The notes under the pieces are model-generated. The model ran no database searches. It was given only the letters and a program-made list of their open reading frames with translations, and was not told the DNA's origin. Source: Ascaphus truei (taxonomy: Eukaryota; Chordata; Amphibia; Anura; Ascaphidae). From it: a stretch of 64,000 nt of DNA. Shown here one piece after another: positions 41,205-51,794 of this stretch (within the stretch, counting starts at the first letter, position 1; each line of letters opens with the position of its first letter). A program made the position numbers and the translations under genes. The stretch is from NCBI GenBank assembly GCA_036426205.1, contig CM071579.1, positions 19,103,480 through 19,167,479 on the forward strand, given 5' to 3'.

Positions 41205-42935
41205 TACTGCAACCACCACCCCCCCCCCCCCCCCACACCCTCCCCTCCCCCCCCCCCCCCCTCACCCTCCCCCCCCCCCCCCACCCCCACTCTCCCCTCT
41301 CCCGTACATCCCCCCCCCCTCCACTGCACCTCTTTGCAGCTGCTCCCACAGAGTTCCAGGCACCAGCGGAGACTCCAGTACCTGCGCCTCCCTGCAAGTC
41401 CACCAGAGTCGCCCTCTCGCGATCTCTATGAGCAAGATAACAGCACGGGCCCCAGCGAGAGGAGGCCCGACCCCCGTGACCGGAGAACCAGGGACGCCTC
41501 TAACAGACCTCTCCTTCCGAGACTCTTGCCGGACCCCCCCCCTCTCTCCCCCCTCCCCTCTCTCTCCCCCTCCCCTCTCTCCCCCTCCCCACTACGGTCC
41601 CTCTCCTTCACCCCCCCCCCTCTCACACCCCCCCCCCGCTTGTTAACCAGAGTAACACCCTGACTCACCCCTGTGTTTCCCTACCCGAGGCCGCAGGAAC
41701 CAAGGACAACGCCGCTAGGATCCCGAGCTCCAGGGACGGGGATCAGCATCCGCGCTACTTACTTACCGTATTCTCGTTTCTCCACTCCCCCGTCGTCGAG
41801 ATGAGAACCCGCCACTAACCCCCAACCAGAGGATATCCATCTCCGAGCCGAGACCGGGACTCTCTGAACAAACTCAAGCACCCAAAGACTGCTGCGGGTG
41901 ACCCCCCCCGCCCCCCCCCCCTACTCCACACAAGCAGTTGTATGAACGAACGTTGGCAACCCCCCCCCCCCCCTTTTTTTTAAATTTTTTTTTTCTCTCT
42001 CATTCCTCTCCCCCCGGAGCAAAGAGAAATGTAACCCATTACTTCCTAAGCAAAACCATGCTAGCATTGTATAAGTCGATCAGGCCCTATTAAGGCACAA
42101 TTGTTATACTCTAAGCATGGCCCAGAGATAAGGGAGCTCCCCTTAGGAGTGGTCCCCCCAATAATGAAGGATGTTGTAAATAAAATGCACCCCTCCTCCC
42201 CCTTCCCCCCCCCCTATCCCCCCCCCCAGCTTCCTCCCCACCCTCCCACCCCCTCTCCCCCCCACCCTCCCCACCCCCTCTCCCCTCCTTCCCCTCCCCC
42301 TCTTCCCTCCCCCCCCCCCACCTCTACTTCCCTCCTCTCCCCCCCCCTCCCTTCTCTCCCCCCCCCCCCATGCTGGATGTGTTTGACCAACCTGTCTCAC
42401 TCCGTGTTGAGACATACTCCAATATTGACTGTATAAAGGACACCCACAAGCGGTAATGCGATATCAGGACTGGGAAAAGATCTCCCCCAGAAGGCAATGT
42501 TCCAATTTTTATGCCTGATGAGGTAAATATTGTGCTCCCCCCCTCTTATTCCCTTCCCCCCCCTTCTTCCTCCCCCCCCCCACCCTCCAACCTCCTCCCC
42601 CCATCCCCCCCACCTACCCCTCCCTCCCTCCTCCCCCCTCATCCCCCCCCTACCCTCATCCCTTCCCTCTCCCCCCAGAGCTAAGATATTAGATCTACCA
42701 AGCTGTTTTACTCTGTAGGATATATACGCCAATACTGAATGTATAGAAAATGATCATAAAGTTTAGGGGAAGATTCACTCTAGGGAAAGTACTCCCCCCG
42801 GAGTACATATGTAAACCACAGGTGGACGATGTATATGTCGATTTCCTCCCCCCCCTCCCTCCCTCCCCCTCCCCCCTCTCCTCCTCTCCCCCCTCCCTTC
42901 TCTCCCCCCCTCCCCCCCTCCCCTCCCCATGCTGG
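41205..42935 (+). repeat. C-rich polypyrimidine tracts replacing L1 endonuclease/RT start
   Basis: C/T tracts at about 41211-41330, 41518-41640, 41899-41990, 42182-42370, 42536-42678 and 42846-42928 alternate with short non-repetitive spacers. Spacers near 42400 and 42720 are related (ACTCCAATATTGACTGTATA against ACGCCAATACTGAATGTATA), and CATGCTGGATGTGTTTGACC occurs at 42369 and 42928, so cassettes of about 300-560 bp have been duplicated. The proline- and glycine-rich frames here are not genes. Confidence 0.75.
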
Positions 42936-42949
42936 ATGTGTTTGACCAA

Positions 42950-44750
42950 CCTGTCTCCCGGTGGCCGATCCAATCCAATAAAAATCCACACGGTACTAGA
43001 CAAGGTTGCCCCCCTCTCCCCCCTTTACTTTTCGCCCTTTCTATAGAACCCTAGCCGCCAGAATTAGAACAGACCCATCCGTAAAGGGAACCTAGTCGGA
43101 GACGGGAGTATAAAATATCCCTGTTGCCGACGACATCATCCTTACCCTATCAGACCCCCTCACTTCCCTCCCCAACCTAGAAAAACTGTTAAGACCAATT
43201 TGGCCCTCTCAGACTACAAAGTCAACACAGACAAATCAGAGGCTCTCAATATATTACTATGCCGAACCCCGTATGGACATCCCTACAAAAGAATTTAAGT
43301 ATAGATGGAATAGTTCCCATATTAAGTATTTAGGGGTCAAATAGCGAGCTCATATGGCTCATTATATCAAACCAACTACCCTCCCCTTTTCCGTCAGATC
43401 TTAAGAGATCTCGAGACCTGGCAGACCCACCAAATATCATGGTTTGGCAGGATAATTCCGCCAAAATGAATATCCTCCCCCGCCTGCTCTTTATTTTCAA
43501 ACCCTCCTGTCCCCGTCCCATTAGCAGATTTAAGGATATTCAGTCCCATATACTGCGCTTCATCTGGCAACACGGAGAGCCAGGGTCCACCGGTCGGTAC
43601 TCTGGCGTCGAGGACGAGAGGGGGTCTGGGGGCGCCGGACGTGGTCCGATACTATCGGCAGCACAACTGAGACAGGCGGTGGTTTGGAACAACCCCCCGG
43701 CCTCCAATTGTTGGTTGGAAATAGAGACATTCCACGCGTCCCGACCCCCCTCTCAGCCCTGCTTTGGACTCACGTCCACAGGGAAGGAGGCCCACGAGAC
43801 TCAGCCTTGGCAATGAGATGCACGTGGTCGACATGGTGAAAACCAAAGGGAAATAGGCCTAGCTTCAACCCCCTCTCAATTGACCCCTCTATTCGGGAAC
43901 CGGATTTCCCCCCGGTTGTTCCCACCCCCAATTCACCATTTCAAGGCCTAAACATCAGATGTGGTGCGGACTTGCTGGAAGGCGATGAGGTCATGCCCCT
44001 CCGAGAACTGAGAATCAAAACTAACGTCCCCTGATCTTCCTATATTCCAATACCTACAGATTCGCCATTTTTTGAGAACTCTATCCCCTAGCTTAAAATT
44101 CCCGTCGTGCACCAGATTTGAGAACCTCTGCCTCAGAGGCGAGTACCAAAGAGGCCTCATCTCTGGGATATAAAACACTAGAGGCGGCCCAACCCTCCCC
44201 TAACCACGCATATATGAAAAGGTGGAGCCAGGAACTAAACACCAATATAGACATAGAGGATTGGGAGGATATCTGGGAGGCAGCTCCAAAACTTCAATTT
44301 GTTCCATCACAAAAGAAATATTTACAAAATATTATTCACTGGTACCTGACCCCGAGTAGACTGAACCAGATTCTATCCAGCTCCTGACGATTGCTGGAGG
44401 GGATGTGGTCAAAGGGGGGACATGTCCCACATTTGGTGGACATGTCCGGAGATCCAAAAATTCTGGACCCGATCCAGGCCTGCTGACCGAGACCCTGGAG
44501 GTGGAGGTACCCCTAGACCCTCTGACCTATGTGCTGGGAAAACCAGTCGATGACCTTCCCCCCCTATAACGCTCATGGCAGCGATTCTGGACGGCCGCCA
44601 GATGCTGTATAGCAGCAGCCTGGAAGAAAATCAAAGCCCCATCCAGAAGAACGGTAGTCACTAGGGTAAACGGAATCATGGTTATGGAAAGATTACGGCA
44701 ATGCTGAAGCAAAAAATGCCGCAATTCCATTCGACATGGGAACCTTGGCC
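42950..44750 (+). pseudogene. L1 ORF2 remnant, RT motif B to C-terminus
   Basis: RT motif region reading TRQGCPLSPLLFALSIEPLA (42990-43050), the active-site box as VADDIIL (about 43118-43140, Phe lost), YKVNTDKSEALN (43215-43250), KYLGVK (43325), the NILPRLLFIFK region (43465), RGGLGAPDVVRYY (43618-43660), GNEMHV, then WEDIWEAAPKLQF (44262-44300), IIHWYLTPSRLNQ (44330) and WSKGGTCPTFGGHV (44405-44445). Co-linear with 10014-11535. Frameshifted throughout. Confidence 0.85.
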
Positions 44751-45271
44751 AGGATCAGACACCCTGACCTTCCAATCACAGACCATAGGACCGACCCCCC
44801 CTTCCCTCAAAGTCCTCCCCATCTTTGCCTCCCCCCCCTCCCCTCTCTTTGTCCAAAGTCGTTCCCACTACGTATCCACCCCTCCTTCGTCATCCCCCCT
44901 CTTTTTCACCACTGAAAACTGGAAAAGGGACTATTGTGTGTCATCAACCTCCCCAAACATTGTACATGTATCAAGCTGTATTCCGGTGTTGAGTCGCTCA
45001 TAAATGTATGTAACTGTACCAATCTGCTGTCCGCCACCAATAAAGGAAAAATATTTATAAAAAAAAAAAAAAACTAGTAACAGGAGTTAGGGTGGTGTTA
45101 GTGTTGGTTCTAATGTGGAGCTCAGTCGCTGGAAACTTTAAAAATGTAGTCTTGGTCCCAAATACCATTGTTAGTCTTGTCAGTGTTTAAAAACAGTTTG
45201 TTTTGGGAAATCCAGTTTTCGAGTCTCAAAAAGTCAGACTGAAGTATGTGTTGAAGGTCAGAGAGGCTATT

Positions 45272-45316
45272 GTATGTATGTCTTTATTTATACAGTGCCA
45301 TAAATGTACATAGCGC
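45272..45316. mobile_element. 45-bp LINE-tail insertion in the LINE
   Basis: TATGTATGTCTTTATTTATA then CAGTGCCATAAATG then TACATAGCGCTT is the tail seen at 63150-63195 and, inverted, at 49350-49390. It interrupts the coding continuity of the host LINE just after YADD. Confidence 0.5.
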
Positions 45317-45318
45317 TT

Positions 45319-46295
45319 AGGCTATGGCTGTGTGCATATAGGATTGTGTCATCTGCATACATATGTATTGAGGCTTCCTAACAAGCTGTGGGGAGATCAT
45401 TAATGAACACTGAGAAGAGTAGGGGCCCCAGAACAGAGCCTTGCGGGACGCCACATGTGATATCCAGGGGGTTAGAGTTAGAGCCAGAGATGGACACATG
45501 TTGGGATCTACCTGATAGGTAGGACTGAAACCAGTTTAAAGCATGCTTCCCTATTCCAGAGCTCTGGAGTTTGTTAAGCAGGATAGCATGATCAACAGTA
45601 TCAAAAGCCTTTGCAAAATCTAGGAATACTGCACCAGTGAGTTGACCCCGTTCCATTCCACACTGGATTTCATTGCAAACTTTTAGCAGGGTAGTTACGG
45701 TAGAGTGTTTGGGGCGAAAGACAGATTGGAATTGGCTAGGGAAATTTTTCTTGTTATAGTAATCGCTTAATTGGGAGTGGACACATTTTTCCATGACTTT
45801 GGATAGGATTGGGAGAAGGGAGATTGGCCTGTAGTTTGAGACAGTGTTTTTGTCCCCACTTTTGAAGATTGGGACAACTCTGGCAGTTTTCCAGGTCTTA
45901 GGGATATGGCCTGCAGACAGGATAGAGTTGACTATGGAAGCAATTGGTTTGGAAATTGCTGGGGCACCAAGTATTAGGAACCTAGATTGTAGTAAATCAG
46001 GTCCACATTGGCTGCTTAGTTTTAATTTGAGGATCGCTTGTGTAATCTCCTCTTCGGATACTGGGCCAAATTGAAATTTGTGGGCAGTGTTGGGAGGAGG
46101 TGGGGCTATAGGGATACTCCCAGGATGAGAATCAGGTTTGTGGTTTGGGCTGCGTTTCGCTAATAATTTAGTAGCACACCCCACAAAGTAATCATTGAAT
46201 GCATTTACAATGCCGGTGGGGTTTGTCAGAGTAATATCCCCCTTAGTGATGTTACTTGGCTGTTGGGGGGAGATCTCTTTACCATTGTCTTGCAT
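45319..46295 (-). pseudogene. L2/CR1 LINE reverse transcriptase domain, largely open
   Basis: A 305-codon open minus frame (46295-45378) carries EEEITQAILKLK (about residue 105), GDKNTVSNYRPISLLPILSK (about 150-170), FAKAFDTVDH with the first catalytic Asp (about 227-236) and VPQGSVLGPLLF (about 283-294). The YADD active site follows, after a stop and in the same direction, at 45348-45359 (context HMYADDTILY). Motif order and the PQGSVLGPLLF form place it in the CR1/L2/Rex1 group. One stop between motif B and YADD plus loss of the N-terminal endonuclease make it non-functional; this is the best preserved coding stretch in the window. Confidence 0.9.
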
Positions 46296-46394
46296 TGGTT
46301 TGGGGGATTTCGTTTCAATGTGAGCGCTGCATGGAAACAGTAATACATCCTAATATATGGGATCATTCAGATTTGTATTCAAAAGCACTCTCAT

Positions 46395-46960
46395 CTCCCC
46401 TAGGGGGGCATTACCACGAGCATTAACTAGGGGGGCATTACCAAGAGCATTACCTAGGGGGGCATTACCACGAGAATTACCTAGGGGGGCATTACCACGA
46501 GCATTACCTAGGGGGGCATTACCAACGAGCATTACTCAGGGGGGCATTACCACAAAGCATTACCTAGGGGGGCATTACCCACGAGCATTACCTAGGGGGT
46601 GCATTCACAATACGAGCATACCTAGGGGGGCATTACCATGAGCATTACCTAGGGGGGCATTACCATGAGCATTACCTAGGGGGGCATTACCATGAGCATT
46701 ACCTAGGGGGGCATTACCATGAGCATTACCTAGGGGGGCATTACCATGAGCATTACCTAGGGGGGCATTACCATGAGCATTACCTAGGGGGGCATTACCA
46801 CGAGCATTACCACCACGAGCATTACCTAGGGGGGCATTACCACCACGAGCATTACCTAGGGGGGCATTACCACGAGCATTACCTAGGGGGGCATTACCAC
46901 GAGCATTACCTAGGGGGGCATTACCACAAGTATTACCTAGGGGGGCATTATTACGAACAG
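46395..46960. repeat. 27-bp minisatellite, about 20 units
   Basis: The unit is CCTAGGGGGGCATTACCA plus TGAGCATTA (or CGAGCATTA), 9 codons, giving GNAPLGNAR-type open frames on the minus strand (120 and 60 codons). Two units carry an extra CCACGAGCATTA half. Units between about 46520 and 46620 carry scattered indels. Confidence 0.95.
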
Positions 46961-47313
46961 GCCCCACAATATTATATTGTGAAACATTTTTCTGCTATCA
47001 CAATTTGCTTCGATGGACATTTGTAACGTTTTCTTGGCATCGGGGCGGCTTTTTAGCCTCGGTACAACATGACGGTGTGAGTTCTGTACGTGTATATCCT
47101 GTGATGTGTGCGGTTGTAGCAATATAAATAACGAAAACATATTGTTATGTATCCCACACTTTCAGGGATACCTGGGGCAATGATGGGCAGGCTCTCTAAC
47201 CAACGGCTGTAAACTCTTTATGGGGTTCATGTGATTGGGTAATAGAGAAGGGTGACACAAAAGAGGCGGAGCCAAGGGGGAGACAGAGGGCAGGATGTGA
47301 AGGGATTAGTTAG
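46961..47313. other. Unassigned non-coding DNA
   Basis: Nothing recognised. Confidence 0.4.
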
Positions 47314-47605
47314 CAGGGGTGCGCAAACTGTGGGGCGCAAGATTTTCTCGGGGGGGGGGGCACTGCGTTAACAGAGGCCCCGCGCTCTTCGCCAAAGCCT
47401 TTAAATTAAATACCAGGGAGCGCGCATGAGGCCTCTGTAAGTTCCCTTTCCTGGTCTCCAGCGGCTTCTGGTGACGTGTTGCCATGGCAATGCGATGTCA
47501 CATGACGTTGTGACGTCAGAAGACGCCGAAGAACAGATAAGGTGGGTTGGGTTCGAGCAGGGGAGGGGGGGGTTTCCGGCAGGGGGGGAAACTCAGGCAC
47601 CCCTG
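47314..47605. mobile_element. hAT-type MITE, flanks AGTTAG
   Basis: Starts CAGGGGTGCGCAAACT, ends GGCACCCCTG. Six bases AGTTAG are repeated immediately on both sides (47308-47313 and 47606-47611). Interior homologous to 15060-15375. G-run at about 47350-47359. Confidence 0.7.
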
Positions 47606-47611
47606 AGTTAG

Positions 47612-48660
47612 AGCATGGCGGTATCCTTTATGCACGCACACGCACATGCCAGCTATACCGTGGCGAAGTAGAGACCTGCAGCTATAACTCTCCTTACTAC
47701 ATCAAAGAGCGCCACTGCCGTGCCAGCACAGGGATTGCGTTTGTGACATTGTGGGACACTAGCGCAGCGACAGTTACGTGCGTCAGGCTCCTACAGGATG
47801 TACATATGTATACACGTATAATATCATTTGTGGATTATCAGGGGTTCTCCGAAGGTCACTACACGGACCGATTGCGTCTCTTCACCACTATATTCCTATA
47901 AAGTACTGGTTCCCAGACGGACACGCGTCGCCTCGTGTTCTGACCAGTCTCATTCCAGTATCAGGGGAGGGGGACTCAGGCCCCTGCCCTAGTAGCTGCA
48001 TATCCAGGGAAATAAAATGGGTAACATTGAATTAAAAAGCAAATTGTACAGATGGTAAAATACACCTTTACATTTTCCAAGATGGAAAGCGTTCATTTGA
48101 CAGATTTATATGCTTTTTTTAAAATTACAATGTACCTTTCTTGTGCTGGGGGATGGGTGACCATTAATAAGATATTTAATAAAATAATTTATATGCTATG
48201 CCCCAGCACCTTAAAACTTTGACATTTACTTTTAATAACTCATAGCACAGTTAAAAGCTATTGCAGGTCCCAGGAGCTGCTGTAACTTTCCGGACAGCTT
48301 TATAATCGCTGCCAAGCGTTTCCTTCAGGAACATGCCAGCTTTGTTATCACCACCAGTGCGGAAAAATACACCCGCACAGCTTCTATTTAGAGGTGTGAT
48401 TTGCTCATATTATGCTGCCATGTTTTTCATCAGGTTATTGTACCCCTAAGACCGGGGTTGGCTCTTTCAGCAATGACAGGCGGCCCAGTTCGGGGTCCCG
48501 GTCATGCCTTCCGCGTTCCTCTCTCTACGTTCAATAACTCCCTTCCGTGCCCGTTAGTTTGTCTGCGCCAGAAGTTGTGTCTGACCGTACGCAACCGCCA
48601 GTGTGGTTCCTTCAGCAACGCGGGATCACAGACCATGGTGCCCCAAGGTAAAGTGCTGGA
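47612..48660. other. Unassigned non-coding DNA
   Basis: No recognisable gene or repeat. Frames of 119 and 198 codons are open; the latter runs into the polypurine tract and is an artefact. Confidence 0.4.
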
Positions 48661-48675
48661 AGTGTGCGTGTGTGG

Positions 48676-48962
48676 AATTGGGGGGGAAAGGGGGGAGAGG
48701 AGGGGGGAGAGAGAGGAGGAAGTGGGGGGGGGTGGGAGAGGAGGAGGGGGGGGGGGAGGAAGGAGGAAGGGGGGGGGGGGGGTGGGAGAGGAGGAAGGGG
48801 GGGGGGAGAGAGAGGGCGGAAGGGAGGGCGGGGAGGGAGAGGAGGAAGGAGGTGGGAGGGGGGGGAGAGAGAGAAGGGAGGGGGGAGAGAGAGAAGGGAG
48901 GGGGGAGATAGAGGAGGGAGAGAGAGACGGAGGGGGAGAGAGAGAGAAGGGGGGGAAGAGAG
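48676..48962. repeat. Polypurine tract (G/A), about 290 bp
   Basis: Almost uninterrupted G and A on the plus strand, with GGAGAGAGAGAAGGGAGG repeats towards its end. Rare T interruptions. Candidate triplex-forming mirror-type sequence. Confidence 0.9.
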
Positions 48963-48984
48963 GAGTATCTAAATCTAAGAGTAG

Positions 48985-49390
48985 TATCTGTATCTAAAGC
49001 CCTCTCCCGCCTTAAACCTTTCTCACTGACTGCCCCACACCTCTGGAATGCCCTTTCCCTCAATATCTGACTGGCACCCTCTCGCCACCTTAAGACCCAC
49101 CTCCTTAACGAAGTATAAGAGTAGCTCCGTGGCTGATACTATACACCTCATACATAAAGCTTGGCCCCCTGCAGACGCACTTACCAGAATCCCCTCCTAC
49201 TGTGTCTGTATGTTCTTCCTACTTACCACTTAGATTGTAAGCTCTTCGGGGGAGGGACTCCGTTTCCTAATGTTACTTTTATGTCTGAAGCGTTTATTCC
49301 CATTGTGTTAGATTATTATGTCCCGTGTATTACTGCTGTGAAGCGCTATATAAATAAATGGTGCTATATAAATAAAGATATACATACATA
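48985..49390 (+). mobile_element. CR1/L2-type LINE 3' end
   Basis: Translation around 49000-49110 gives RLKPFSLTAPHLWNALSLNI then LKTHLLNEV, the W-N-A-L-P and FKTHLF C-terminal signature of this LINE group. It continues through GATTGTAAGCTCTTCGGGG, TGCTGTGAAGCGCTATATAA and ends in a CATA-rich tail. Tail-only copies lie at 14845, 45272, 53045, 53525 and 63150. Confidence 0.75.
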
Positions 49391-49394
49391 CATA

Positions 49395-50054
49395 TGTAGC
49401 GGTCATGTAAAATGGCTACAGTCATCTCTCCTGCTGACAGTAAGGCCTGGTAAGTTGTGGGCATGCCAGCAGTAATTATGGAGGTTTGCCCTCACACCCT
49501 GGTGAGGTGCCCTGTGTATGGATGGGAGTGGTCACAGGCTCTGACTCCATGGTTAGTGATGTCAGAGGTGTGTCAGCTTCCAGAGTGTACATAAGGCACA
49601 GCACTGGGATAGGGAATCCCTATTAAAGGAGAATTACACCTTTCAAAGGGAAGCACTGAATGATGATGAGTGGCTAGAGAAACTACTGCGAGGGGCAGCT
49701 AGCCCACCTCACGCAATAAAGATGCTCTTGATTACAAACCCTCTCGTGTACATGTGTGGAGTGATTGTACAGAGAGGAGCACCACAGAGGAGTTCCTCGC
49801 CAGGACCATCCCCAAGTGACCGAAGGGACCCTGATGAGGTGGAGGCGCTGCACTGGAACTAGGTAGGACTCTGCACACTACCTCAGCTGCCTGTCTGGAC
49901 GGGTTCTCCCCACACACCATCATGCGGGAGACTCAGGAGTCCTGTTGCCAACAGGTGCACCACCAGACACTATCACACTGTAATGGGGACCGGTTAGACC
50001 ACAGGGGCCAATGTGAGATTGGGTGGGTCAGACCGGGACACAAAACCCGTTACA
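49395..50054. mobile_element. Solo LTR, 660 bp, TSD CATA
   Basis: Starts TGTAGCGGTCATG, ends AAAACCCGTTACA, with CATA on both sides (49391-49394, 50055-50058), though the target is itself a CATA repeat. GTACATAAGGCAC (49588) could hold the TATA region and CAATAAAGATGC (49713) the polyadenylation signal, in the expected LTR order. The 3' half shares GGTGGAGGCGCTGCA and CAACAGGTGCAC words with 4806-6522 and 59415-60685. Confidence 0.65.
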
Positions 50055-50058
50055 CATA

Positions 50059-50634
50059 CATACATACATACATGCTCAAATGTCTGTTTCCTGCCCAAAT
50101 TGTTAGACTTTGCCCTTTACTTAGGCTGCAAATTGTTGCGAAGTATTTTCAGCCGTTTCCTTTTACAAGAAACTCGCATTCCCTCCTGTAACCTTTCCAA
50201 GTCACAGATGGGCTTATCAGAATGGCTAGAGGCGCATGTAGCCAATTCCCAAACAGCCAACACAAACTAGAATGTTCTCGGTCCATACACTTTGTATACT
50301 GGTAGCGCCCCACTCTGCATCATGGAATGGAACAGTGCCCGTCTATCAAACGTGCTGATAAACCAATTTGTGTAAGAGCAAGGAGTACTCATTTAACCCT
50401 TTTAATGCTGGAGGGGCCACGGCACCAGAGGGCCACAGCCTATCCGGAACATCCTCCTCTTCTATTCCTCTGCCGCCATCTCCTCTAATACAAATGTGCA
50501 GAGAGCCCATGTTGTACCACTATGTCATGGACCCCCGAAGCACCCCAGGCCCTGTTACATGATGGCTACGTCACGGGGAATCCAAAAGGGTTAAAGCAGA
50601 GGTGAACCTTACCAGAGCAACTTTGTACAGATTG
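50059..50634. other. Unassigned non-coding DNA
   Basis: A short CATA repeat, then nothing recognised. Confidence 0.4.
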
Positions 50635-50642
50635 CCTTAGAA

Positions 50643-50778
50643 CAGGAGTGGCCAACTGCGGGCCACCAACAGGGCAAGTTTTCAAGATATCCCTGCTTCA
50701 GCACCCTGTGCTGAAGCAGGGATATCCTGAAAACCTGACCTGTTGGCGTCCTTAGAGGACTGGCAATGGCCACCCCTG
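50643..50778. mobile_element. 136-bp hAT MITE with perfect 8-bp TSD
   Basis: Starts CAGGAGTGGCCAACTG, ends CAATGGCCACCCCTG. CCTTAGAA is present exactly at 50635-50642 and 50779-50786. The central GGCTCAATCAGT region of the family is missing, leaving a compact fold-back (GCTTCAGCACC / CTGTGCTGAAGC). Confidence 0.92.
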
Positions 50779-50786
50779 CCTTAGAA

Positions 50787-51400
50787 TGTTAGAAAGTAAA
50801 CCTTTAACTGCAGGACGTCACGATAAGGCCCTTAAAAAAACCAGGAGGGGGGTTTATTCTGCGTGTTCGAAGCACCAGCAAAAGAAGAAGTTCTTGTTTT
50901 TGAATATTTGGGTGGTCATTTTTTCCGATTTTTGCGCCAAAAACCAATCCTTGAAATGGCAATTACCTATAAAGTGGATGGAGATTCTGTAAAAAAAAAA
51001 TGTAATAACCAGAACGAAATAGCAAAAGGTGTTGCTACAGTCTTACAGTTTTCGGGAAAAAAGAAGCCATTTCTGCCCTGCAACCTGCACACGTCTGTAC
51101 ACTTCCATGTAACCAGCCATGTTCTCTTTCGATCACTCATTGCATTGCCAGCTGGGTAAGTCCGTCACAAAATATAATAAATGATTACAAGCCACAGGCA
51201 AACAGGTGTTGGATGTGCTGTGGAAAACAGTTTCTATGCAACCTGCTGGGGATAGCGTTATATTCACAGCACAAGTTGTGGTCTATAATTCATATTTATT
51301 CCTGCTTGGTTCTGCATGAACTTTGAAATGAAAAGTTTGAAGCTGCTGGATGAAAGTGAATGATGTGTGACTTTTTACCCGACCCGCCAGATTGGTGTAC
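50787..51400. other. Unassigned non-coding DNA
   Basis: A 98-codon open frame (50863-51159) has no domain. Nothing else recognised. Confidence 0.35.
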
Positions 51401-51440
51401 AGGTTTGATAAAGCGCCTGGTGCGCGAAACGCGCAAGAGG
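51401..51440 (+). ncRNA. Degenerate hammerhead-like stem-loop
   Basis: TTTGATAAA, then hairpin GCGC-CTGGT-GCGC, then GAAACGCGCAAGAGG. Stem II and GAAACGCG are kept, CTGANGA has become TTGATAA, as in the 4.46-kb copy. This hints at a second subfamily with a different left box. Confidence 0.35.
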
Positions 51441-51794
51441 GATTTTTTCTGTACAAAACTACAATGCTGAAGAGGATTCCTGTACGTGAATAAAACCTCT
51501 CTCTTTTTGCTGGCACTCCGGTCTGATTCCCGTTTCTTCGCTGCTTGCGCTGTGCTTTCCATGGCCTGCCTGTTCGGGCTCTTCATCTGATAACCAGACA
51601 CCGAGTAACTGATGGGGACAGCGCACGACCCCCGTCCACCTCCCCGCCTCCATACAGTATACAGCACATATAGTGGGGTTTTTTATTTGCTGTAAATATC
51701 TTAATAAAATGTGCTTAATCCTAAATGTCTGCGCAAGAACGGTGATAATTGTGGCACTGAAAGTAAAGTGAATGGTGGGTTTGCCTATGGCTCT

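Larger units (their letters stand above)
39926..45069 (+). mobile_element. L1-type LINE, 5.1 kb, TSD of 15 bp
   Basis: Flanked by AAAACTAGTAACAGG at 39911-39925 and 45070-45084; the right copy merges with the poly-A tail. It starts GAGATCACTTCCGGTGACGTC, a promoter-like 5' end, and ends AATAAAGG plus A-run. It contains an ORF1 remnant (40240-40910), C-rich tracts (41210-42930) where the endonuclease and the front of RT should be, and the rest of ORF2 (42950-44750). Same family as 9952-11933. Dead by many frameshifts. Confidence 0.9.
39105..46300 (-). mobile_element. L2/CR1-type LINE split by an L1 insertion
   Basis: A minus-strand LINE runs from about 46300 to 45070, is broken by the L1 at 39926-45069, and resumes at 39925 to its 3' end near 39105 (ATTTATAAAAATG, ACCAGGAAGTAATACACTGA). 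Target sequence on both sides of the L1 is the same, so the element can be read across the break: KYLGIW follows directly. About 2.05 kb of it is present; the endonuclease and the start of RT are missing beyond 46300. A 45-bp LINE-tail snippet (45272-45316) has also inserted into it. Confidence 0.9.

Noticed and set aside
41065..41646. 193-codon proline-rich frame
   Set aside because: Produced by C-rich tracts inside the L1; the minus-strand glycine-rich frames are the same artefact.
45378..46295. Functional reverse transcriptase gene
   Set aside because: The 305-codon frame is real RT sequence, but a stop precedes YADD, the endonuclease is missing and the element is split by an L1.
46395..46960. 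CRISPR-like array (regular 27-bp repeats)
   Set aside because: No variable spacers between repeats, and the context is a vertebrate genome; it is a minisatellite.
46605..46967. 120-codon GNAPLGNA repeat protein (antifreeze- or collagen-like)
   Set aside because: A pure 27-bp minisatellite whose length is divisible by three; no start or flanking coding sequence.
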